The notes below the pieces were generated by a model. It ran no database searches. It had not been told where the DNA came from and was given only the letters and a program-made list of their open reading frames with translations. Positions 26,660 to 36,032 of a DNA stretch of 50,342 nt are shown in pieces. The stretch's first letter is position 1. Every line of letters starts with the position of its first letter. A program made the position numbers and the translations under genes. Source of the stretch: Cobetia crustatorum (GTDB lineage: Bacteria > Pseudomonadota > Gammaproteobacteria > Pseudomonadales > Halomonadaceae); NCBI RefSeq assembly GCF_000591415.1, contig NZ_JEMF01000062.1, positions 1 to 50,342 of the forward strand, read 5' to 3'.

Positions 26660-27565
26660 TCAGCCCGGTGTATCAAGAACGGCCGTATCTCTCAGACGCT
26701 TCGCGGCAAGATCGAGAAAGGTACGCACCTTGGCGACGGCACCACGCCCTTCGCTATGCAGAAGGTGAATGGGCAAGGGCGGCGGTTCGAGGGATTCCAG
26801 TACGGTTTGCAGGCGTCCCGCCTCAAGATCCTCACCCACCTGATAGGAAAGCACTCGCGTGATCCCCCAGCCCGTGCGGGCCGCTTCTATGCAGGCCGCT
26901 ATGCTGCTGACGGTCAGACGGGGGCGGATACGTATCGTCTGCTCTCGTTCACTGCCAAAGCGCCACTCCTTGCTGTTGTTCAAGGTGGTGGTCGTGATGA
27001 TGCGTTGTGTGGCCAGCGCCTCAAGTGTGATGGGTGTGCCGTAGCGTGCGAAGTAGTCAGGGGCGCCACAGACCACGCGGCGTACACTCCCCACACGCAA
27101 TGCCGTCAGCCCCGAAGAGGGCAGCGCGCCAATGCGCACGGCGATATCAAAGCCTTCCTCGATCATGTTGACCACGCGATCGACCATCACGATGTCGGCT
27201 CGCATGTCGGGATAGGTATCGAGATATTCCATCACCAGGGGCATGACATGGATGCGCCCGAATTCGGTCGGGCAGGTGATACGCAGGAGCCCTGTCGGGC
27301 GTGTCGCCGCACCACTGACGCCATCATCTGCTGCCTGAAGCTCCGCCAGAATGCGCCGAGCATCCTCCAGATAACGTGTGCCAATATCCGTCAGTCGCAC
27401 ACGGCGGGTTGTCCGCGTGAACAGTCGTGCGCCCAGATGGCTCTCAAGTGCATTGATGCCGCGCGTCACTGATGGCGCACTCATGCCAAGTACGCGGGCA
27501 CCCGCTGTAAAACTTTCGGCATCGGCCACGGCCACGAAGATTTCCAGGGTCTGTAGTCTGTCCAT
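26660..27565 (-). CDS. LysR-family regulator divergent from the flavin/GST operon
   Basis: LysR regulator of 301 residues (LQTLEIFVAVADAESFTAGARVLGMSAPSVTRGINALE helix-turn-helix, residues 4-41; effector domain from about residue 92, GLLRITCPTEFGRIHVMPLV). The ATG at 27565 has a strong AGGAGG 5 bases upstream. It faces the DUF1348, GST and flavin/iron-sulfur genes transcribed to the right with 133 bp between start codons. It is probably their regulator, perhaps responding to an electrophile or quinone-like compound, which is inference from the enzymes. Confidence 0.88.
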   Translation of the reverse strand: MDRLQTLEIFVAVADAESFTAGARVLGMSAPSVTRGINALESHLGARLFTRTTRRVRLTDIGTRYLEDARRILAELQAADDGVSGAATRPTGLLRITCPTEFGRIHVMPLVMEYLDTYPDMRADIVMVDRVVNMIEEGFDIAVRIGALPSSGLTALRVGSVRRVVCGAPDYFARYGTPITLEALATQRIITTTTLNNSKEWRFGSEREQTIRIRPRLTVSSIAACIEAARTGWGITRVLSYQVGEDLEAGRLQTVLESLEPPPLPIHLLHSEGRGAVAKVRTFLDLAAKRLRDTAVLDTPG

Positions 27566-27698
27566 CCTCGCCTCCTGCGGCGGTTGATTGTTGTCATGTG
27601 GCGGAATAATGAATTGTGTCTGCTGAGGATTCTAGCAGCCAGATGAGGGGAGTAGTGTGGGGGATGTGTTTGATTCCCCAACCGCTGGAGCCTTTGTC

Positions 27699-28175
27699 AT
27701 GTCAGCCAATCTTCCCCGCCATCCCTTGCCACCGTTCACGCCAGACACTGCGGCACACAAAGTGCGTCTTGCCGAAGACGGCTGGAACAGCCGTGACCCC
27801 GAGAAGGTAGCGCTGGCGTATTCGCCGGACACCCGCTGGCGCAATCGTGCCGAATTCGTGACCGGCCGAGATGAGGTCGTGGCCTTCCTCACTCGCAAGT
27901 GGGCAAGCGAGCTCGACTACCGCCTGATCAAGGAGCTGTGGGCCAGCGCAGGGGGTCGGCTCGCCGTGCGTTACGCCTATGAATATCGCAATGACAGCGG
28001 CCAGTGGTTTCGCGCCTACGGCAATGAGAACTGGCAGTTTGATGAGCAGGGTCTGATGACCCACCGCCACGCCAGCATTAATGAACACCCCATCGCGCAG
28101 AGCGAGCGCAAGTTCCATTGGCCATTGGGGCGCCGACCGGATGATCACCCGGGGTTGAGCGATTTCGGCTTCTGA
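27699..28175 (+). CDS. DUF1348 / NTF2-like (SnoaL-fold) protein
   Basis: A 158-residue protein of the DUF1348 family, an NTF2-like fold. The recognisable core is [33 protein letters not shown], then [20 protein letters not shown] and [22 protein letters not shown]-like strands (here [13 protein letters not shown]), ending with a His-rich [11 protein letters not shown]. Members are usually small cytoplasmic proteins of unknown reaction. The frame extends upstream to 27657; the ATG at 27699 is chosen because GGAG lies 11 bases before it and homology-like sequence starts there. First gene of a three-gene rightward unit. Confidence 0.85.
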   Translation: MSANLPRHPLPPFTPDTAAHKVRLAEDGWNSRDPEKVALAYSPDTRWRNRAEFVTGRDEVVAFLTRKWASELDYRLIKELWASAGGRLAVRYAYEYRNDSGQWFRAYGNENWQFDEQGLMTHRHASINEHPIAQSERKFHWPLGRRPDDHPGLSDFGF

Positions 28176-28254
28176 GTCGTCATCGCCAGTCACTTTTCCT
28201 GCAGCGCACTGCGCTTGCCGCCCTTGGCTCTTTCCTCACATTGTCAGGTGAATC

Positions 28255-28896
28255 ATGAACTCACGCTTTGCTGCCACATCAGCGCCCATCCGTCTGTTCC
28301 GCAATCCGAAGTCCGGCCACTGTCATCGCGTTGAGCTGATGCTGGCACTGCTCGAGCTGCCCTATGTCACCGTTGATCTCGACATGGCCAATGGGGCGCA
28401 CAAGTTCCCTGAGTACTTGAAGATCAGCCCGTTGGGGCAAGTACCGGCCATCGAGGATAACGGTGACTTTCTCAGCGATTCCAATGCCATTCTGATCTAC
28501 CTGGTGCGCCGTTACGCGACCGATGATCGTTGGTTGCCGAGTGAGCCGCTGGCGGCAGCGGAAGTCCAGCGCTGGCTATCCATCGCTGCCGGTGAGATCG
28601 CGGCGGGTCCGTGTTCAGCGCGATTGGTGACGTTATTCGGTGCATCTCTGGATCATGAGCAGGCTATTGCCCGAGCCCATGCGCTCTTTGTTGTCATGCA
28701 ACACCACCTCGAACAGCGCTCTTACCTGGCAGGCAGCAGCATCACGCTGGCGGATATCGCCGGCTACAGCTATATCGCACATGCTCCCGAAGGCGGCGTC
28801 AGTCTGGCGCCTTATCCGTCAATCGTTGCCTGGCTGGCACGCATTGAGGCACAGCCCCACTTTGTCGGCATGGCCCGTAGCCCCGCGCTGGCATGA
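28255..28896 (+). CDS. Glutathione S-transferase
   Basis: GST of 213 residues. The N-terminal thioredoxin-like domain shows IRLFRNPKSGHCHRVELMLALLELPY, the glutathione-binding cis-Pro segment GQVPAIEDNGDFLSDSNAILIYL and the usual linker. The C-terminal helical domain contains SITLADIAGYSYIAHAPEGGVSL. It should conjugate or reduce electrophiles with glutathione in the cytoplasm. It lies 79 bp after the DUF1348 gene and 28 bp before the fused oxidoreductase, so the three are probably one operon serving detoxification or an unusual reduction. Confidence 0.9.
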   Translation: MNSRFAATSAPIRLFRNPKSGHCHRVELMLALLELPYVTVDLDMANGAHKFPEYLKISPLGQVPAIEDNGDFLSDSNAILIYLVRRYATDDRWLPSEPLAAAEVQRWLSIAAGEIAAGPCSARLVTLFGASLDHEQAIARAHALFVVMQHHLEQRSYLAGSSITLADIAGYSYIAHAPEGGVSLAPYPSIVAWLARIEAQPHFVGMARSPALA

Positions 28897-28924
28897 CGCG
28901 CCAACGTTATTTGAGGTAGTCATC

Positions 28925-31024
28925 ATGACGTTTCATCGGCAGGTATTTCACGAAGGTGAACGCCGCGTTCAAGCGCGGGCGGGCGTTCCTGGCAGCTATG
29001 TGGATCAAGTGGCACCTTATGTGCGCGGCAAGATGCCTGATCAGCATGTCGCTTTTTTCGAGAGCCTGCCGGTACTGTTCCTGGGCGTGCCAGACAAGCA
29101 GGGATGGCCGTGGGCTATCGTGGCTTTTGATGCGCCCGGTGAACTGTGCGAGGTGTCACCGAATGAGATGGTGATTCGCAAGACGCCGCCACTTGCCAAG
29201 ATACTTGATCTCGAGATTGAGCCAGGGGCCAAGCTTGGGCTGTTGGGGCTCGACATGAGCAGCCGACGACGCAATCGTCTGAACGGCACTGTACTGTCTC
29301 ACGACGAGCATGGCGTGCGGCTCTCGGTTGATCAGAGCTTTGGCAATTGCCCCCAGTACATTCAGCAACGCGAGGTGGATTGGCAGTCTGGTACGGCGCG
29401 CGCACCGACAAGTCATGCCGTCTCAATCACGTCCTCGTTCAGTAAAAGGCTTCTGGCACAGGCCGATACCTTTTTCATCGCCACCCGCGCCGCCGAGCTG
29501 GATGCAGCGTCGCATAATGGCGTGGATGTCTCGCACCGTGGTGGCAAGCCCGGTTTCTTGCACCTGAATCCGGATGGCAGTCTGTCGTTCCCGGATTTCG
29601 CCGGGAATCGCTTCTTCAATACGCTGGGCAACATTGAACAGGACTCACGCATCAGTCTGTTGATTCCTGATTTCGCCAGCGGAGAAGCGCTTGTGCTGAA
29701 GGGGCGGGCGCGTGTGGACTGGAATCCGCAACGTGCGGCATTGATTGAAGGTGCCGAGCGGATTGTGGATGTCGTGCCCGAGCAGGTCCTGCATGTCAGG
29801 GATGTCCTTCCCGCGCAGGCGCGCTTGATCGAGCTGTCACCCTCGCTGGCACAGACCGGCGAATGGCCACGCTCAGCGACGCTTCCTCAGATATTTCGTC
29901 GTCTGCGTGTCACACGCAAGATCAAGGAAAGTGCGTCGATTACGTCGTTCCATCTAACGCCCATCGCACATGAGGCCGAGACGGTGGAGGCCTATCGGGC
30001 GGGGCAGTCTCTCACCCTGCGGTTGTCGTCGACGCCATCACAACCTCTAACCAGTGGCTCGATTCCGGTCATGCGCAGCTACAGTCTGTCTCAAGCGTGG
30101 CATGGCGATCTCACGGGCTATCGAATTTCGGTCAGGCGTGACCCACAGGGCGTCGCCTCCCGGTTGCTGCATGATGAGCTTTTAGTGGGCGATGTGATCG
30201 AGGCATTGCCGCCGACGGGCGACTTCACGTTGCAAGCAGCGTCCGCACCGATCGTGTTGCTGTCATCTGGCGTCGGTATCACGCCGATGATCGCCATGCT
30301 GGAGGAGCGGATCCGGCAGGTAACGGCGGGTGATACCGAGCCACATGAGGTGTTCTTCGTTCATGTCGCACGTGATGACGAAGAACAGGCCTTTGCAGAC
30401 GAACTCGAGGCATGGGCACACAAGCATTCATGGTTGCACCTGCATATCGCTCACTCACGATCGCCTGCCAGCGCGACGTCCTCGTCTCGTCATCATTCGC
30501 GTGGACGCTTGGCGCTATCATCGCTGATGCACTGGTTACCGGACATGGCCCATAGCCATGTCTATCTGTGCGGTTCGGAAGGTTTCATGAGAGCGCAACA
30601 TGCCGCGCTCATGACGCTGGGATTACCGCGTGAGCACTTGCATCACGAATTCTTCGGGCAGGGGGCGTTGGACTCTGAGGCACCGTTTGGAGATGGCGCA
30701 TCTTCACTGCACACGTTGCCGGAGCGCGCAGAAGTCACCTTCATACCGCGGGCTCAGCGCGGACGACCCTTGCCGCGGGAGGCTGCCACGATTGCCGAAT
30801 GGCTCCCCGAGAAAGGCACCTTGCTGGAGCTGGCGGAACAGGCTGGTCTGGCGCCCTTGTCGAGTTGCCGATCCGGTCGCTGTGGAAGTTGTGCCTTACG
30901 TCTGGTGTCGGGGGAGGTTCAATATCCTGTTGCGCCGCACGCAGCCATCGCGCAAGGGCAGGTGCTGATGTGTTGTGCCTATCCTGCCACTGAGCAGCCT
31001 GTGGTCATTGGCCTGTCTGGATGA
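28925..31024 (+). CDS. Three-part fusion: PNPOx-like flavin domain, ferredoxin reductase and 2Fe-2S ferredoxin
   Basis: A 699-residue cytoplasmic protein with three joined modules. Residues about 1-315 form a pyridoxamine-phosphate-oxidase-like split barrel (HVAFFESLPVLFLGVPDKQGWPWAIV, GFLHLNPDGSLSFPDFAGNRFFNTLGN). Residues about 325-560 are a ferredoxin-NADP reductase module with the FAD motif RSYSLS and the nicotinamide-site GVGITPMIAML. The last 90 residues are a plant-type ferredoxin with cluster ligands C648, C653, C656 and C683 or C684 (SSCRSGRCGSC ... MCC). It should pass electrons from NAD(P)H through FAD and 2Fe-2S to a substrate or to the N-terminal flavin. The start at 28925 has GAGG 8 bases upstream; a longer open frame begins inside the GST gene but is not credible. 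Confidence 0.88.
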   Translation: MTFHRQVFHEGERRVQARAGVPGSYVDQVAPYVRGKMPDQHVAFFESLPVLFLGVPDKQGWPWAIVAFDAPGELCEVSPNEMVIRKTPPLAKILDLEIEPGAKLGLLGLDMSSRRRNRLNGTVLSHDEHGVRLSVDQSFGNCPQYIQQREVDWQSGTARAPTSHAVSITSSFSKRLLAQADTFFIATRAAELDAASHNGVDVSHRGGKPGFLHLNPDGSLSFPDFAGNRFFNTLGNIEQDSRISLLIPDFASGEALVLKGRARVDWNPQRAALIEGAERIVDVVPEQVLHVRDVLPAQARLIELSPSLAQTGEWPRSATLPQIFRRLRVTRKIKESASITSFHLTPIAHEAETVEAYRAGQSLTLRLSSTPSQPLTSGSIPVMRSYSLSQAWHGDLTGYRISVRRDPQGVASRLLHDELLVGDVIEALPPTGDFTLQAASAPIVLLSSGVGITPMIAMLEERIRQVTAGDTEPHEVFFVHVARDDEEQAFADELEAWAHKHSWLHLHIAHSRSPASATSSSRHHSRGRLALSSLMHWLPDMAHSHVYLCGSEGFMRAQHAALMTLGLPREHLHHEFFGQGALDSEAPFGDGASSLHTLPERAEVTFIPRAQRGRPLPREAATIAEWLPEKGTLLELAEQAGLAPLSSCRSGRCGSCALRLVSGEVQYPVAPHAAIAQGQVLMCCAYPATEQPVVIGLSG

Positions 31025-31239
31025 TCGTCCCTGCACACGGCGTTCATGCATCTGGTGCGCAGCACGCCTCCGTCCGTGGAGGAGGCGGAGTTCATGGTCC
31101 TGACAAGTGCAGATGTTTATAGTGACAGGCTTTGAGGTGTCGATGAGGCCATGGGTGTCATTGGCACAGTTCATCTGTGACCTGCGTGTTCAGCACGTGT
31201 TCTGCGTGTGGACGAGGGCATCTGACAAGGATTTTCGTG

Positions 31240-31731
31240 ATGGCGACATACCGTATTTTGGAGCATCCCCTGCATGGTCCCCGTGCCGTCAAACAGGGCT
31301 GGTCATGGCCCGCCTTCTTCTTCGGGGTTTTCTGGGCGCTATACAAGCGGATTTGGATACTCGCGGCCAGTCTGTTCGGTTTCATCGTGCTCAGCTCAGT
31401 GCTCATTCCGGCAACGGTGGAAGGACAGCTGATATCCAATGTGCTGTTTCTTGGCTTGAACCTCACGATTAGCCTCAAGGGCAATCAGTGGTACGCCAGC
31501 CTTTTGGAAACTCAAGGCTATCAATATCAGATGCAGGTGGAAGCACGTAATCCGAATGAGGCGCTGGCGCGCTCAGCTGAGCAAAAGGCTGCAATGGCGA
31601 ATGACGCCATTCAGGGCAGCTTCCGTGATGACGACCAGCGTACTGAGCATGACGACAACGATCATGATAATGACCAGAATGGGGGTGGCAATGCTGGGGG
31701 TGGCAAGAGCACTGGCACCTTTGTTGGCTAG
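31240..31731 (+). CDS. DUF2628-type small membrane protein
   Basis: A 163-residue protein with a DUF2628-like N-terminus: soluble YRILEHPLHGPRAVKQGWSWPAFFFGVFWALYKRIW, then two close hydrophobic segments (residues about 37-57 and 65-80), then a hydrophilic tail. The tail is rich in Asp, Asn and Gly (DDDQRTEHDDNDHDNDQN, then GGGNAGGG) and is probably disordered. The ATG at 31240 has AAGGA 8 bases before it. It stands 215 bp after the fusion gene and 42 bp before the cold-shock fusion gene. Function unknown. Confidence 0.78.
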   Translation: MATYRILEHPLHGPRAVKQGWSWPAFFFGVFWALYKRIWILAASLFGFIVLSSVLIPATVEGQLISNVLFLGLNLTISLKGNQWYASLLETQGYQYQMQVEARNPNEALARSAEQKAAMANDAIQGSFRDDDQRTEHDDNDHDNDQNGGGNAGGGKSTGTFVG

Positions 31732-31773
31732 AGATGGCCGCTGGACAATGACACACGGACGAGTCGCTGGCAC

Positions 31774-32412
31774 ATGAGCCTTCAAGGAAGATTGACGCGC
31801 TGGAACGATGACAAGGGTTTTGGCTTCATCAAGCCGTCATTGGGCGGGCAGGAGGTGTTCGCTCATATTAGTGCGTACAAGGGGCGCGGACGGCCGAAAG
31901 CCAGTGCGCAGGTGCATTATCAGTTGGGCATGGATGAGAACAATCGCCCACGTGCCACACGCTTTCGCACGCTTGGGGCAGGAGCTTCCACTACTTCTGC
32001 TGGAGTGGGGCTTGCATGGTTGATGATGCTGGTCGTGATGGTCGTGCTCGGGGCAGGCTGGCAGCAGGGGCGTCTGCCCTGGATGTTGCCAGTGGCGTAT
32101 CTGGGCATGAGTCTGGTGACGTATCTGGCCTATCGAGTCGACAAGCAGGCCGCGACATCAGGGGAGTGGCGTGTGTCCGAGGGGAAATTGCACCTCATGG
32201 AGCTGCTGTGTGGCTGGCCGGGCGCGTGGATCGCCCAGCAGAGCCTGCGCCACAAGACGCGCAAGACAAGCTATCGGGTCGTGTTCTGGTGTGTGGTATT
32301 GATCAACATCGCTGCCGTGAGCTGGCTGACTCTCTCGCCGGATGCCGCGGCCATTCGCGATCTGCTCGGCTTTCCTGTCATGGCGGGAGAGGCCATGATC
32401 CGCTGGTCATGA
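31774..32412 (+). CDS. Cold-shock domain fused to DUF1294 membrane domain
   Basis: A 212-residue two-domain protein. Residues about 1-65 are a cold-shock (CSD) nucleic-acid-binding fold with both RNA-binding motifs (KGFGFI and VFAHIS). After a short linker come hydrophobic segments and a DUF1294 domain (LVTYLAYRVDKQAATSGEWRVSEGKLHLMELLCGWPGAWIAQQSLRHKTRKTSY). This fusion is known in many proteobacteria, but its role is not. It would place an RNA- or DNA-binding domain at the inner membrane. It is followed 22 bp later by a strong stem-loop terminator. Confidence 0.87.
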   Translation: MSLQGRLTRWNDDKGFGFIKPSLGGQEVFAHISAYKGRGRPKASAQVHYQLGMDENNRPRATRFRTLGAGASTTSAGVGLAWLMMLVVMVVLGAGWQQGRLPWMLPVAYLGMSLVTYLAYRVDKQAATSGEWRVSEGKLHLMELLCGWPGAWIAQQSLRHKTRKTSYRVVFWCVVLINIAAVSWLTLSPDAAAIRDLLGFPVMAGEAMIRWS

Positions 32413-32434
32413 GCGGGTATCGTCAGTACCTATC

Positions 32435-32470
32435 AACGACAAAGGGGCCTTTCGAGGCCCCTTTGTCGTT
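32435..32470. terminator. Bidirectional stem-loop terminator
   Basis: Perfect 15-bp arms (32435-32449 and 32456-32470) with a 6-base loop, ending in GTCGTTG on the plus strand. It lies between the converging cold-shock fusion gene and the lactate permease gene and should stop transcription from both sides. Confidence 0.85.
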
Positions 32471-32534
32471 GTGGATCAACCCCATCCAGCACACCGTTGT
32501 CTGCGTCTCCACGGTAGCTGCTGAAGTGTCTGTT

Positions 32535-34227
32535 CTAGCGCATCAATCCATCCACTACGCCGATGCCATGGAAGGCAATCATGCCGATGATACCGGCGAA
32601 GATGACGTAGTAGAGCGTCGGTAGAATCGTCTTTCTCAGCGTGATGCCTTCGCGCCCCAGTAGGCCCACGGTGGCAGAAGCGGCGACCACGTTATGGATG
32701 GCGATCATGTTGCCGGCAGCAGCACCCACGGCCTGTAGCGCGACCATCATGGCGCTGGAGAGGCCCAGAGCTTCGGCGACGTTGAACTGGAAGTCAGCCA
32801 GCATCAGATTGGAGACGGTATTGGAGCCGGCGATAAAGGCACCGAGCGCGCGACAGCTGGCGCAAACAGTGGATAGATGTCGCCGACGCTATCGGCAATG
32901 AACTGTGCCATCGCGACGGGCATCGAGACCAGGTCCGCCTCATTGACGCCCGAGTTGATCAGGATGCGCACCATCGGGATGGTGAACAGCAGTACGAAGC
33001 CAGCGCCCAGAATCGTGCGGCTGGACTCCGAGACTGCAGCGCCGACATCCTTCATGCGCATCCGGTGAAGCACGGTGGTCAGCAAGACCACCACGACCAG
33101 GATACCGCCGGGCAGATATAGCGGTTGCAGGCTTCCGGAAATGTCACTTTCACCTAGAATGCCGTTCCAGCCGAAGCTCAGGGAGGTCAGTGCCTCCTTG
33201 AGAGGAGGGATGACGCGCGAGAGTACCAGTAGCACGGCAAGCAGCACATAGGGCATCCAGCCCATACCGACGGAAAGCGGCTTGCGGCCTTCTACGGGCT
33301 CCAGTGTCATGTCCAGCTTGCCAATCCACTCCTGCGGCCAGCTCTCGACTTTCGGGAAGTCCCAGGTGGTGGTAGGAAGCAAGAAGCCCTTGCGCGCAGC
33401 AGGCACGACAATGGCCAGTCCCACCATGGCACCGATCATTGACGGGAATTCCGGGCCGAGCAGCATGCCGGCCAGCACATAAGGCACCACGAAACACACA
33501 CCGGCGAACAGGGCGAATGGTGCCACTTCCAGGCCTTCACGCCAGGAGCGATTCGCTCCGAAGAAGCGCACCATCACAGCGACCATGATCAATGGCATGC
33601 AGATACCGATGATGCCGTGCGTGATCGCGACTTCAGAGGTGATCAGCTGGAAGTAGCTATCCCAGCTGGAGCCATTGCTGGCCAGAGTTTCGCTGACACC
33701 TGCCTTGTTGAGTCCACCTGATACCCCGACGACGATGGGTGTGCCAACTGCGCCGAAGGACACGGGAGTTGATTGCACCATCATGCCGACGACGACAGCG
33801 GCCAGTGCCGGAAATCCCAGCGCTACCATCAGAGGGGCGGCAACAGCGGCTGGCGTACCGAATCCAGAGGCACCTTCGATAAAGCACCCGAACAACCATG
33901 CAACGATAATGGCCTGTACGCGACGATCAGGCTGATGCCGGAGAAGCCGTTGCGAATCGCGGCGATACCGCCGGAGTGCTTGAGTGTATTCAGCAGCAGC
34001 AGAGCGCCGAAGATGATCCACAGGATAGCGACGGTCAGAATCAACCCTTGCAGCGAGGAGGCAAGTACGCGGTTGAAAGTCATGTCCCACGCCAGTAACG
34101 CAATCAACGCCGTTACTACGAAGACGATAGGCATGGCGATACGCGCGGCCATGCGAAAACCGATCAATAGAATTCCCGCAAGTAGTAATGGCACAAAGGC
34201 TAGTAGAGCCAGTAGCGACTGATTCAT
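32535..34227 (-). pseudogene. lldP: L-lactate permease, two frameshifts
   Basis: LctP/LldP-family lactate permease gene for about 564 residues, normal length once two single-base losses are corrected. The start is the ATG at 34227 (GGAG 10 bases upstream), giving [21 protein letters not shown]. The frame breaks near 33930 after NGFSGIS and resumes as [35 protein letters not shown], the family signature. It breaks again near 32850 after LFAPAV and resumes as GALGAF...[15 protein letters not shown]. Both breaks sit at C or G runs that look one base short. The protein would import L-lactate, D-lactate or glycolate with protons. The rest is conserved to the stop, so error or very recent mutation is likely. 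The 376 bp upstream holds a GntR-type operator and no gene. Confidence 0.87.
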
Positions 34228-34353
34228 GTGCAGCACTCTCCGTGATGTGGCGCAGCGAACGTCATTATTGTTGTGGGTGAATGCGTCATGTTCATACCTG
34301 TGATGCTAGCTCAAGGTAAGAGAGTCGATTTGTTTCTGCTACTGGAGGTCATC

Positions 34354-34364
34354 TGGTAATACCA
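34354..34364. promoter_or_regulatory. LldR/PdhR-type operator upstream of lldP
   Basis: TGGTAATACCA fits the FadR-subfamily consensus TNGTNNNACNA used by LldR and PdhR, and it lies 127 bp upstream of the lactate permease start within a CTGGT/ACCAG palindrome. No lldR gene is in the window, so the cognate regulator would lie elsewhere. Confidence 0.5.
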
Positions 34365-34603
34365 GTGGGGTTTTAGGCATTTCAATGGCGCAATATGTTG
34401 AATGTAATGATGTTTAAGGGATTGTGGATGTGCCTTTATCTCGCGGAGTACCACAATGATTAGACTAATAGGCATGCTGCCGTGAAGCTCAGTGGTGGGG
34501 CTTGGGGCGTTACGAGACGATCAGTGATAAAAGAAAAATGGCCCGACTGCAGGACAGACGAGGCATCAGAGAGGCGAGGGCGGTGAAGCTTGCGGTATGC
34601 CGG

Positions 34604-35270
34604 CTAGCTACCCGCTGCAAGGAGTGGACGACTGGCATGGTGAAAGAAGTCGTTCATGGTCAGCAGTAAATATTTCTTCATCATGTTCTGCGCTGGTAGA
34701 AAGATGCGATTTCCAAAGTCGAAATTCCCCGCTTGATGAGGCACGGAATCCTTGACCGCATAGTCCTTGCTGAAAAGTAGTCGCTCGTTCTTGTCATAGA
34801 GCCGATATTCGACATTGAAGTCAGCAATGATGTCGAAGTCTTCATTGGCAATGCCGAACGTCAGCAGGTTCTTGGGCAGATTGATGGCCATCAGATAGTC
34901 GAGGTAGACCGGGCCCCTATTCTCGTGCGCCAGAATCTCGACCTGCAGGCGATAATCGCCCGCGCGCATCATGAGTGATGCTCGAGCTACTCGGTAGCTG
35001 TTCGCGCAATAGCTGATCGAAGTGGGTCATGGCTGGCGAACAGACGTACGATAACTTGACGCTGCCAAGGGGCTGCATGGCTTGCTGAGCAACGCCAGAA
35101 AACAGGTCAGCCTCGGGCTGGCTGTAATAAATATCGGGGAAAAAGGTCTTGTTCTCGTAGGCTGGAGCCTGAACAGGCTGTATCACGGGAATATCAATCT
35201 GTGCGCGCGAGACACAGCCGGTCATCAGGAGTGCCGCCAGACCCACAAGTGCGGGTTTCATCAATGTCAT
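34604..35270 (-). pseudogene. Probable lipoprotein of unknown function, frameshifted
   Basis: The ATG at 35270 (AGGA 9 bases upstream) opens a lipoprotein signal peptide MTLMKPALVGLAALLMTGC with Cys19 as the lipidation residue. The frame runs well to about 35030, then decays into an unlikely tail ending at 34917. A second open frame in the next phase carries good protein-like sequence (RAGDYRLQVEILAHENRG to the stop at 34604). Removing one base in the CCC/GGG run at 35024-35026 fuses them into a single ~221-residue protein. I cannot name its family. Alternatives are two overlapping genes or a shift anywhere in 34973-35026. Confidence 0.6.
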
Positions 35271-35438
35271 GGAGGTTTCCTGAGTGTTCATGTCTCTAGC
35301 GATTGTCTCTAAGGGCTGTCTCTAGCCAACGCTTCTAGGCAATGACAAGGTCAAGGTGACAACGGCCGTCAGGATATCATGCTGACGGCAAGCGACTGAA
35401 CGTAAGGCAGGGAGTGCGTTTCAACCTTTCCGAGGACA

Positions 35439-35864
35439 TCAATCAAACCAGCGCTTGAGCACTTTATCGGCTCGCTCGGCATGCTCCTGCTTGATGTGAG
35501 CTGCCACAATGGCAACGGCACCGGCCATTAGAGTGAGATCATCCGTATAGCCCAGCAATGGAGTGAAATCCGGTAGCGCATCAATCGGTGAGATGAAGTA
35601 ACCCAATGCGCCGTAGATGGTGGTTCTGGCCCAGATCGGCGTGTCGGAATCCTGAGCCGCAAAATACATGCGAAATGCGGGATTAAGAACGGTTTTGCCG
35701 GCCTTTTTCGCCACCTTCGAGACCTTGTCCCAGAAACCTTCGGTGGAATATGCGTCAGCGTGCACATGAAGGTTTGTCTGAGCATCAGATACGCTCTCCG
35801 CGTACCTAGCGGGGACCGACTTGTCTGCCTGAATGATGACGGGGGTACGAGTGTCGGTTGTCAT
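35439..35864 (-). CDS. YkvA-like DUF1232 protein
   Basis: A 141-residue protein with a C-terminal DUF1232 (YkvA-type) domain: IYGALGYFISPIDALPDFTPLLGYTDDLTLMAGAVAIVAAHIK, in which SPIDALPDF-P--GY-DD is the family signature. The N-terminal half is polar with some aromatic residues (EGFWDKVSKVAKKAGK). It is a probable small membrane-associated protein; the role is unknown. The ATG at 35864 has a strong AGGAGG. It is monocistronic by spacing, with a terminator stem upstream belonging to the pirin unit. Confidence 0.85.
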   Translation of the reverse strand: MTTDTRTPVIIQADKSVPARYAESVSDAQTNLHVHADAYSTEGFWDKVSKVAKKAGKTVLNPAFRMYFAAQDSDTPIWARTTIYGALGYFISPIDALPDFTPLLGYTDDLTLMAGAVAIVAAHIKQEHAERADKVLKRWFD

Positions 35865-35932
35865 GACACGTCCTCCTGTAAAGATGATCGTCTGCGTCGT
35901 TGGCCCGAAAGACTCGACGGTAGAATACTAAA

Positions 35933-35987
35933 GCGTGGGACAGATTAGTCGTGAGTGAGTTCACCCTCTGACTATTCTGCCCCACGC
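35933..35987 (-). terminator. Stem-loop terminator after the pirin gene
   Basis: Arms at 35933-35950 and 35970-35987 pair at 16 of 18 positions, with a 19-base loop. It begins 45 bp past the pirin stop codon and is followed on the minus strand by TTTAG, a short T-run. It fits a Rho-independent terminator for the DoxX-pirin unit. Confidence 0.7.
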
Positions 35988-36032
35988 AGTCGATCATCGT
36001 GACGCTTATGTTCGATATGGTGTTCCGTCGAC

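Noticed and set aside
28640-28924. Upstream extension of the fused oxidoreductase into the GST gene
   Set aside because: The added residues lie out of frame within the well-conserved GST coding region and show no domain; the ATG at 28925 has a ribosome-binding site.
31060-31100. Short GC-rich repeat (CCTCC/GGAGG) after the fusion gene as a terminator
   Set aside because: Arms are only five bases, with no T-run; too weak to call.
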